From positions 1 through 38,035 of the forward strand of contig JALNYV010000023.1 of the NCBI GenBank assembly GCA_023229785.1: a stretch of 38,035 nucleotides of DNA, written 5' to 3'. The notes under the pieces were generated by a model. That model saw nothing but the letters and a program-made list of their open reading frames with translations. It ran no database searches and was not told the origin of the DNA. Positions 14,648 through 19,325 of this stretch are shown here, piece by piece. Position 1 is the first letter of the stretch, and each line of letters begins with the position of its first letter. The DNA comes from Candidatus Dojkabacteria bacterium. GTDB taxonomy: Bacteria > Patescibacteria > Dojkabacteria > SC72. The position numbers and the translations under genes are program-made.

Positions 14648-14676
14648 ATATTATCATACGCTAGATTTAATTGCAA
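14648..14676 (-). promoter_or_regulatory. Promoter P3 with variant operator O3
   Basis: On the minus strand TTGCAA (14671-14676) and TAATAT (14648-14653) are 17 bases apart. The spacer region holds a variant of the palindrome (14653-14666, two bases changed from O1/O2). The predicted transcript starts a few bases before the ATG at 14637. Confidence 0.6.
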
Positions 14677-14691
14677 GTGTATTGTTTATCC

Positions 14692-14883
14692 CTAACTAAA
14701 AATCTCTACATAATATTCTGTATGTGATACATTCCAATATCCAACATTTTCACATTGCCACCTTTCGTGCCAAATTTCTTTTCCTGTTTCTTCGTCAAAG
14801 TATTCAGGTTGTTTTGAGCAAGAACCTTTTAATATTTCTTTTTTAATTACCTTACCGCCACAATTTTTACAATAGTTTTTCAT
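14692..14883 (-). CDS. Zinc-ribbon protein, 63 aa
   Basis: An N-terminal C-x2-C knuckle (YCKNCGGKV) and a second cysteine pair further on (GSCSKQP and WQCENVG) suggest a zinc ribbon. The C-terminus is aromatic (GYWNVSHTEYYVEIF). It is the second gene of the early operon behind the promoter near 15362-15390. The role is unknown, possibly nucleic-acid or protein binding. Confidence 0.6.
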   Translation of the reverse strand: MKNYCKNCGGKVIKKEILKGSCSKQPEYFDEETGKEIWHERWQCENVGYWNVSHTEYYVEIFS

Positions 14884-14901
14884 ATACTTTCTAAAGTGGG
14901 T

Positions 14902-15171
14902 CTAATTTATAATCTCTCCAGTTACTCTATCTATTTTTATTATTTTCATCTCAGTCATTTTTTCTGGTTGCAAAAAAGGATTTTCTGATGACATTCTCCA
15001 GTTTGGTTTATCTTTCATTTTGAATAAAGTTATGACATACGGCTCTTTTTTATTTTCCTCTTTCTTTTTTTTCTCTGGTTCGCTTTTTGGTTTTCCTAAC
15101 TCTTGCACTTTCTTTTTGTCTTCCTCTGATAAAACTGTTTCACTTAAATTTATACCTTTTTGCTTTTTCAT
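14902..15171 (-). CDS. Hypothetical lysine-rich protein, 89 aa
   Basis: The N-terminal half is highly charged and probably disordered (GKPKSEPEKKKKEENKKEP). The C-terminal half forms short strands (YVITLFKMKDKPNWRM, then MKIIKIDRVTGEIIN). A GGGGAG lies about 24 bases before the ATG, too far for efficient use, so either initiation is weak or an unusual start is used. It is the first clear gene of the early operon. Confidence 0.5.
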   Translation of the reverse strand: MKKQKGINLSETVLSEEDKKKVQELGKPKSEPEKKKKEENKKEPYVITLFKMKDKPNWRMSSENPFLQPEKMTEMKIIKIDRVTGEIIN

Positions 15172-15235
15172 TTTTGCTTTTGTAATTTTAGTAAATTCTC
15201 CCCTTTTACCTCTAAATGGCTACAAGTTACACACA

Positions 15236-15313
15236 CTATGGTTTATTCTTTTCTCTAATCCATTTCATTACCACTAATGATACGACCTGTAGAGCATCAT
15301 AACTCCGATACAT
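15236..15313 (-). CDS. Possible small protein, 25 aa, in the early leader
   Basis: The frame MYRSYDALQVVSLVVMKWIR ends in EKNKP. The frame stays open for 20 more codons upstream without another ATG. It lies about 40 bases downstream of the predicted early transcription start and behind a GCTGGG/CCCAGC hairpin. There is no clear ribosome site. It could be a real small protein, a leader peptide or a gene remnant. Confidence 0.3.
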   Translation of the reverse strand: MYRSYDALQVVSLVVMKWIREKNKP

Positions 15314-15361
15314 ATTAGATGGCTGGGCAAGAGGGGTGAACTTGTTTTCCCAGCTTTCGCA

Positions 15362-15390
15362 TATATACCTGAACTATGTTTATATTTCAA
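15362..15390 (-). promoter_or_regulatory. Early operon promoter
   Basis: On the minus strand TTGAAA (15385-15390) and TATATA (15362-15367) are separated by exactly 17 bases. It lies just downstream of the small-RNA terminator and upstream of the first early genes, so it probably starts the long early transcript. The predicted leader before the gene at 15171 is about 180 bases and contains a hairpin (GCTGGG/CCCAGC). Confidence 0.65.
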
Positions 15391-15447
15391 AGACTTGTTT
15401 ATACAGTTGAGCCTTAAAACTGTGCCTAAAGAATAAAAATGGACAGC

Positions 15448-15480
15448 AAAAAATCGCCTCCTAATTAAATAGGTGGGCGA
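15448..15480 (-). terminator. Intrinsic terminator of the small RNA
   Basis: On the minus strand a hairpin (TCGCC...CCTA / TAGG...GGCGA with a small internal mismatch and a 6-base loop) is followed directly by six T residues (15453-15448). This is a standard rho-independent terminator, placed less than 140 bases after the extended -10 promoter. Confidence 0.85.
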
Positions 15481-15513
15481 CTTCTTGTTTTCTGTGTTCA
15501 ATAGAACAACCAG

Positions 15514-15542
15514 ATACTAACATATCTCCCAAAGTTTGGCAA
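15514..15542 (-). promoter_or_regulatory. Internal promoter of the small RNA
   Basis: On the minus strand TTGCCA (15537-15542) and TAGTAT (15514-15519) have a 17-base spacer. The predicted start near 15507 falls in the palindrome GTTC-TATT-GAAC. The site is flanked by inverted repeats 15495-15510 and 15558-15579, which may also be operators. Confidence 0.5.
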
Positions 15543-15586
15543 GATACTGAATATTCAGTTGTTCTATTTCTATTGAACATACTTTC

Positions 15587-15595
15587 ATTATACCA
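15587..15595 (-). promoter_or_regulatory. Extended -10 promoter of the small RNA
   Basis: The minus strand reads TGGTATAAT, a perfect extended -10 element (TG-n-TATAAT). The -35 region is poor, as is usual for this class. The predicted start near 15580 lies at the edge of an inverted repeat (GTTCAATAGAAATAGAAC), so regulation by a bound protein is plausible. Confidence 0.65.
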
Positions 15596-15654
15596 CTTCT
15601 AAAATAAAAGCAATACCCTTTTGTGGTCTATTATGTGGATAACTCAATATGGAT

Positions 15655-15685
15655 AAAAAGTACCCCATCCACCAGAATGAGGTAC
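15655..15685 (-). terminator. Terminator at the end of the late/lysis unit
   Basis: On the minus strand the arms GTACCTCAT and ATGGGGTAC (with one G-U pair) enclose an 8-base loop and are followed by TTTTT. A further stem (15738-15744 with 15698-15704) lies just ahead of it. It separates the lysis and zinc-protein genes from the small RNA and early promoters. Confidence 0.8.
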
Positions 15686-15776
15686 TGAACCTAGTCCCCT
15701 GTAACAATTTATGCCAGTGGGATTTCGGTGATTTGCCTTACAGGTAGCTTCTGTCGGCACTCCCAGTTAAGGGAAA

Positions 15777-16007
15777 TTAGCGTGGCACTTGAGGTCTGCC
15801 AACGATTAGACCTTGCTTATGAGTGCGATGCACGTAGCACCACTTATCCCCAACGATACGATGTTTCCCACAACAGAACGGAAGTCCGTCGCAGTCTACC
15901 CCTGACACGACGTATAGCGTGTGTTTTGGTAGCTTTTTTGGGATAACGATTCTTGCCGTGTAGGTGTTGGTTAAGGGCGGTATGTTCCGCTTGTAGTTGA
16001 AGTTCAT
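15777..16007 (-). CDS. Small zinc-binding protein, 76 aa
   Basis: The second half has DCDGLPFCCGKHRIVGDKWC followed by YVHRTH, a cysteine/histidine cluster with the G-x-W-C feature shared by the two upstream small proteins. The N-terminus is strand-rich (TARIVIPKKLPKHTLYVVSG). AAAGG lies 8-9 bases before the ATG. The region is richer in GC than the rest of the window, so recent acquisition is possible. A longer overlapping frame in this region (to 16305) is a shadow. Confidence 0.6.
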   Translation of the reverse strand: MNFNYKRNIPPLTNTYTARIVIPKKLPKHTLYVVSGVDCDGLPFCCGKHRIVGDKWCYVHRTHKQGLIVGRPQVPR

Positions 16008-16010
16008 ATT

Positions 16011-16190
16011 TCATACCTTTGTGTAAGGAGAAAACTGTCGCCAACCCCTCCTTCGTTCTGCTCTTCGTCCTTTCAGACGAATGTCGTGTTCGGCACAGAA
16101 GGCACAATACCAACGCCCCTGCACTACGACTGCCTCGCCAACTCCAATTAAGACTTGGCAAGTGTGATTGCAACAACGAACTCTTTTCAT
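16011..16190 (-). CDS. Small basic zinc-binding protein, 59 aa
   Basis: Cysteines occur as RCCNHTC near the N-terminus and as GRWYCAFCAEH about 20 residues later, followed by a very arginine-rich tail (LKGRRAERRRGWRQF). This suggests a treble-clef or zinc-ribbon nucleic-acid-binding protein. The ATG at 16190 forms an ATGA overlap with the upstream zinc gene and it ends 4 bases before the next, so the three are probably co-translated. Confidence 0.62.
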   Translation of the reverse strand: MKRVRCCNHTCQVLIGVGEAVVVQGRWYCAFCAEHDIRLKGRRAERRRGWRQFSPYTKV

Positions 16191-16360
16191 TCTTGGCACT
16201 TTCTGCTGACAAACAGATGCCAGCGTTCAGGTTTACTTCGTTCCCGTTGTTTCTCTGCGTCAATACACTTGAATGAGCAGAACCATTTTCCTGACCGCAC
16301 CCCATAAATGAGATGCTCTTCAGGCGTTTGCTTTCCGCAATAACTACAGCATTTACTCAT
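16187..16360 (-). CDS. Small zinc-finger protein, 57 aa
   Basis: The protein starts MSKCCSYCGKQTPEE and has a second cysteine pair in GKWFCSFKC, then a basic tail. This C-x2-C...C-x3-C pattern fits a treble-clef finger. AAAGGA lies about 6 bases before the ATG at 16360, which is better than a start at 16381. The gene follows the tRNA-like element by 33 bases, so cleavage at that element could set its transcript end. Confidence 0.68.
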   Translation of the reverse strand: MSKCCSYCGKQTPEEHLIYGVRSGKWFCSFKCIDAEKQRERSKPERWHLFVSRKCQE

Positions 16361-16390
16361 TGTTGTCCTTTCTGTTGTCAAAGACCCAAT

Positions 16391-16453
16391 TTAGGATATT
16401 GCAGGAGTCGAACCTGCTTCACGTATGCTCTGCCGTTGAGCTAAATATCCTAA
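16391..16453 (-). ncRNA. tRNA-like RNA without an anticodon arm
   Basis: On the minus strand a 57-base core (16450-16394) folds with a perfect 7-pair acceptor stem GGATATT/AATATCC, extendable to 10 pairs. U8 and A9 equivalents follow, then a D arm GCTC-AACGGCA-GAGC with the GG of the D loop, and a perfect T arm GCAGG-TTCGACT-CCTGC. Between the D and T arms only 9 bases (ATACGTGAA) replace the usual 23 or so, so no anticodon stem-loop can form. No CCA is encoded. It cannot decode codons. A role as tRNA decoy, RNA-processing signal or translation-linked structure is possible; a decayed tRNA is the alternative. Confidence 0.8.
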
Positions 16454-16499
16454 CTTTCACGTTTACCCCAGTTGACCTGCTAGCCTATGAAAGTAGCAG
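16454..16499 (-). ncRNA. Possible pseudoknot abutting the tRNA-like element
   Basis: On the minus strand CTGCTA (16494-16499) can pair with TAGCAG (16477-16482), and the loop CTTTCA (16488-16493) with TGAAAG (16454-16459), which ends directly at the tRNA-like stem. The first crossing loop would have no bases, so the pseudoknot may be strained and one stem may win. The gap between holin and zinc genes otherwise holds no frame. Confidence 0.4.
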
Positions 16500-16517
16500 A
16501 ACCAAAATGACGTGGAG

Positions 16518-16760
16518 TTATTTCTCAAATGTTGACTTACCACCACTCCACAATCCACAAGAAACCAAAGCTGTTACCAAAGCGTTCTGCACCAAATCCC
16601 AACCAAAAGTCACTGTATCTGCCAACCAAGCTCCTAAAGAAAATATAACCAAAGAGACTACAAGTGTAGTCACTGGGATATATCTACTTTTAAGAGCAAG
16701 AGTCATCTTTATTATCTGCGTTATACCAACCACCAAAGCTCCCAAAATTATTGCATCCAT
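16518..16760 (-). CDS. Putative holin, 80 aa
   Basis: The protein is hydrophobic with probably two or three membrane segments (IILGALVVGITQIIKMTLAL, then VTTLVVSLVIFSLGAWLA, and LVTALVSCGLW) and a short charged C-terminus (GGKSTFEK). Size, topology and position just after the lysin gene fit a holin, which opens the inner membrane for the lysin at the end of infection. No specific holin family is recognised. Confidence 0.7.
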   Translation of the reverse strand: MDAIILGALVVGITQIIKMTLALKSRYIPVTTLVVSLVIFSLGAWLADTVTFGWDLVQNALVTALVSCGLWSGGKSTFEK

Positions 16761-16792
16761 ATTTTTATAATTTTACTAATAATGTGCGACCT

Positions 16793-17758
16793 TTATTTTA
16801 TTTCCAAAGTGAAATCTTTATAAGACATACTCTTTTCAAAAGCTTTAACAGTTTTTCTACTGTTGAGAATGTCCACTCTGCCGTCAGCATTAATATCGCC
16901 ATACCTATCTCCAAGAAGCACACACCCACTGATATCAAAAAAGAAATTACCAGAATGAATCCTAATCCCTGACCTTCCAACCACGTTTTGTATTTCATAA
17001 GTGTATTTAAGAAACTTTGGTGAGAACGACCATTTACAATTATATACCCCCTTGGGGATGCACGAAATGTTTGGTAAATTATTTTTCCAAGGTCTTTCCA
17101 GTGTTTTGCAAGAAAAACCACCTGCGTTTAAAATGCCCTGTGCTTGAACCTTATCGTCAAATCCCCTAGTTATTACTACTCTAGGTTTACTCTCGTTTGG
17201 TGCGATTATACGCCCAACCAAAGCCCAGTAAGGGGCTAATCTCTCCAATGCTATGCTCCTATTTGAAGGGTTTGCGTTCAAGAGACTGTTATTATAATAC
17301 GGGCGGGCTACACCATCTAAAAAAACCATATCCATCGGGTCTTCTAAAAATATTTGCTGTCTCTTTAGTCGGTGAAAAAATGTGTGGATAATCTCGTGAT
17401 TCAAAGTCTTACCTGTTCCTGTTAGAGTGAAGAGTTGGATTAAATCTGTTCCAGGATAGAGTGGTTGTCCTTCACTTACGTTCACCCTGATTCCACTTAA
17501 TTTGTTTCCAGGAATAAATACTACTGCGTGATACTTGCCTTCAGGGACAACTGTTCTTAATTTGGGATAAATATCATCTCCACAGATTACGCCCTTATAA
17601 GTGGCGTTGCCTATTTGCTCAGTAGTTACATCAAAGTCAGTTGTGATTTCTTCCGTTATGATTTCAAAAGGGGTGTTCTTTTTGAACCAGTCAAGACCCT
17701 CTTTGAAACTAAATTTGGTTTTTATTCTATTTCTGACTAAAAGAATTTTGTATTGCAT
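16793..17758 (-). CDS. Two-domain lysin: metallopeptidase-like plus DUF5675
   Basis: The 321-residue protein has a zinc-peptidase-like HEIIH motif at 121-125 in a helix (TLNHEIIHTFFHRL). A C-terminal DUF5675-type domain spans about 209-312, with CKTLERPWKNN, SCIPKGVYNCKW, RIHSGNFFFDISGCVLLGD and KAFEKSM. DUF5675 proteins are common beside phage holins and thought to act on the cell wall. The combination suggests attack on both protein or peptide and wall substrates. No signal peptide is seen, so release would need the adjacent holin. An overlapping 107-residue frame is a shadow. Confidence 0.75.
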   Translation of the reverse strand: MQYKILLVRNRIKTKFSFKEGLDWFKKNTPFEIITEEITTDFDVTTEQIGNATYKGVICGDDIYPKLRTVVPEGKYHAVVFIPGNKLSGIRVNVSEGQPLYPGTDLIQLFTLTGTGKTLNHEIIHTFFHRLKRQQIFLEDPMDMVFLDGVARPYYNNSLLNANPSNRSIALERLAPYWALVGRIIAPNESKPRVVITRGFDDKVQAQGILNAGGFSCKTLERPWKNNLPNISCIPKGVYNCKWSFSPKFLKYTYEIQNVVGRSGIRIHSGNFFFDISGCVLLGDRYGDINADGRVDILNSRKTVKAFEKSMSYKDFTLEIK

Positions 17759-17759
17759 T

Positions 17760-18122
17760 TTATTTTTTAGGCAACCTTTCTTCCAGCGTTGTCGTTAATC
17801 TTGTAAGACCCAAGTTCATAGAATTGACCTGTTCTGTGAGCTTGTCAAATTTTATATCAAGTGTATGTATATGATTTTGTGCCATAGAAAAAGCATCTTT
17901 TACACTATTTTGTATTTCACTAAATCTTTTTTCATTTCCCTCAACAGTCCACTGAACCCTTTGAGCTAAACTCTTGGCTTGATTTTCTGCCTCCTCTCGG
18001 TCAATTGCTTGCTGTTTATCCATCTTGATTTGCGGATTTCTAAAATATAAATAGACTGAGAAAACTACTCCTAAAACTGTTGTGACAAACAAAACATTTT
18101 CTGTTGTGAATGGGATTTCCAT
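17760..18122 (-). CDS. Membrane-anchored coiled-coil protein, 120 aa
   Basis: An N-terminal membrane helix (ENVLFVTTVLGVVFSVYLYF) is followed by a long coiled coil (about 35-115, for example MDKQQAIDREEAENQAKSLA). It resembles short phage proteins of lysis cassettes, including inner-membrane spanin-like proteins, but no partner outer-membrane protein is seen. Its start overlaps the nucleotidyltransferase stop by one base. Confidence 0.6.
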   Translation of the reverse strand: MEIPFTTENVLFVTTVLGVVFSVYLYFRNPQIKMDKQQAIDREEAENQAKSLAQRVQWTVEGNEKRFSEIQNSVKDAFSMAQNHIHTLDIKFDKLTEQVNSMNLGLTRLTTTLEERLPKK

Positions 18123-18448
18123 TATGTTATATTATTATTTCTAATCTTTGTCGCACTAATACTTTCTGTCTCCTTATCTAATCGTATCTCTCGTATTCCC
18201 CAACCAACATCCCTTCCATAACAAACTTCTTCTATGTCGGGTATTACTATAATTTTAACACTTGGTAACTTATCTGTAAACATTTTTATTCTCTGTTCTA
18301 CTGTATAGGGATTCTTATCGTTTATACCTGTATCTCGTAGAGCCACACATACATTTTTTCCTTCATCTAATACTGTCTGAATTAACTTAATATGACCTTC
18401 ATGGAGTCCTTGGAAACGTCCTATGAATAATGAATATTTATTGCTCAT
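18122..18448 (-). CDS. HxGH-type nucleotidyltransferase
   Basis: The 108-residue protein has GRFQGLHEGHIKLI (10-23) with the HxGH nucleotide-binding motif and the second signature ISATKIR (97-103) of the NMN/FAD adenylyltransferase superfamily. It is short for an NMN adenylyltransferase. In this cassette it could make an activated adenylyl compound such as APS, but ATP sulfurylase motifs are absent, so the substrate remains open. It overlaps the APS-kinase-like gene by 11 bases. Confidence 0.72.
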   Translation of the reverse strand: MSNKYSLFIGRFQGLHEGHIKLIQTVLDEGKNVCVALRDTGINDKNPYTVEQRIKMFTDKLPSVKIIVIPDIEEVCYGRDVGWGIREIRLDKETESISATKIRNNNIT

Positions 18449-18734
18449 ATTTTCCTTCTACTTTAATAAATCTACACTTGCAAATGTAATACACTTCATC
18501 TCGCAAATCTTCGTAAGGACAGATAGTAGAGACCACTACATCATACCCTTGATTGTCTAGTAATTTTGCTAACCTTGCTATGCGTGAATTGTTTTTCTTT
18601 CTATCTTCTTCGGTATATCCTAAATCTTCACAAATCGCTGGGCGTATTTCATCTGCATCTAAATGAATTCCCTCTAGTTTGTTGGCTAGAGTTGTTTTGC
18701 CTGCCCCTGATTGTCCATAAATCCAGTAAATCAT
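18438..18734 (-). CDS. APS-kinase-like P-loop kinase, C-terminally short
   Basis: The 98-residue protein has a P-loop GQSGAGKTT (7-15), LDADEIR (25-31), and DLGYTEEDRKKNNSRIA and STICPYEDLRD, which closely follow adenylylsulfate kinases. Those enzymes make PAPS, the sulfate donor of sulfotransferases. Normal APS kinases have about 170-200 residues. This one ends soon after the strand containing CRFIKVEGKYEQ and lacks the C-terminal lid. It may be a minimal enzyme or act on another substrate. It overlaps its neighbours on both sides. Confidence 0.72.
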   Translation of the reverse strand: MIYWIYGQSGAGKTTLANKLEGIHLDADEIRPAICEDLGYTEEDRKKNNSRIARLAKLLDNQGYDVVVSTICPYEDLRDEVYYICKCRFIKVEGKYEQ

Positions 18735-19321
18735 CGTGTTGCTACTAATTGGTTAATACTTTCTCTGGTTCTCACCTTGAATAATGTCTTATCTACTGCT
18801 TTGATGGCGTTCTTTACGTCAAACCCTTCACCGATAAAATCTCCAATCAACTGACAGACTTCTTCGGTCTTTTCAAAAAAATCATTATAAGGAATTGTTA
18901 AAAGTTCCATATCACTGCGACTCTTAATCACATCAATTCTACGTTTCAACGCTTCAGCGTTATGGTTATCAACGTGTGGTGAAAAATCTCTATGTAAGGC
19001 ACTGACCTGTGAATATAAAACTTGTTTAGAATCACGCATAGGGATTATTACTTTGTATTTACCAACTGGAGTTTCCTTCAGTAATTTAGCGTTCCAAATC
19101 TTTATTGCTTTGCCCCGGTAATACATTAGGTCGCCCTTGCATTTATTTATTTCAACCGAGCCGTGTTCGTAACAACCGTATTTATTGATGCGTGGAGCTT
19201 CGGCTCGTAGTCGCATATTCTCGTTTCCAATTATAGGAATACCGCCCATCTCTAAAATACGCATCGTCATTGATGTTCCTGACCTCGGCACGCCTGTTAC
19301 GATTGTTGTAAAGTTATTCAT
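18731..19321 (-). CDS. Sulfotransferase family protein
   Basis: The 196-residue protein starts with the PAPS-binding 5'-phosphosulfate loop TGVPRSGTSMTMRIL (9-23). A later basic strand VIIPMRDSKQVLYSQVSAL resembles the 3'-phosphate-binding region of sulfotransferases. It transfers sulfate from PAPS to a hydroxyl or amine, probably on a glycan or virion protein. It overlaps the APS-kinase-like gene by ATGA, strongly linking donor synthesis and transfer. Confidence 0.78.
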   Translation of the reverse strand: MNNFTTIVTGVPRSGTSMTMRILEMGGIPIIGNENMRLRAEAPRINKYGCYEHGSVEINKCKGDLMYYRGKAIKIWNAKLLKETPVGKYKVIIPMRDSKQVLYSQVSALHRDFSPHVDNHNAEALKRRIDVIKSRSDMELLTIPYNDFFEKTEEVCQLIGDFIGEGFDVKNAIKAVDKTLFKVRTRESINQLVATR

Positions 19322-19325
19322 ATTT

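Larger units (their letters stand above)
15448..15582 (-). ncRNA. Predicted stand-alone small RNA gene (about 60 and 130 nt forms)
   Basis: A segment without a credible coding frame has its own promoters and terminator. The 5' part (15579-15558, TGTTCAATA and GAACAAC) pairs with 15510-15495 in a 16-pair stem with a 6-base bulge. Inside are a perfect palindrome CTGAATATTCAG and a hairpin built from ATCT/AGAT and CCA/TGG. A second promoter inside the unit would yield a form of about 60 bases. The unit is isolated from the late transcript by the terminator at 15655-15685. I do not recognise an RNA family. Confidence 0.6.

Noticed and set aside
15274..15501. Minus-strand 75-codon frame over the small-RNA terminator
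   Set aside because: It would start with TTG inside the small RNA, cross the terminator and the early promoter, and has no recognisable protein features.
15844..16305. Minus-strand 153-codon frame across the zinc-protein genes
   Set aside because: It crosses three better-supported small genes with ribosome sites and cysteine motifs. It is open mainly because the region is GC-richer.
16394..16450. An ordinary tRNA gene
   Set aside because: Only 9 bases separate the D and T stems, so no anticodon loop exists. I kept it as a tRNA-like RNA.
16391..16453. A tRNA-type attachment site for integration
   Set aside because: No integrase, excisionase or second copy of the sequence is visible in the window.
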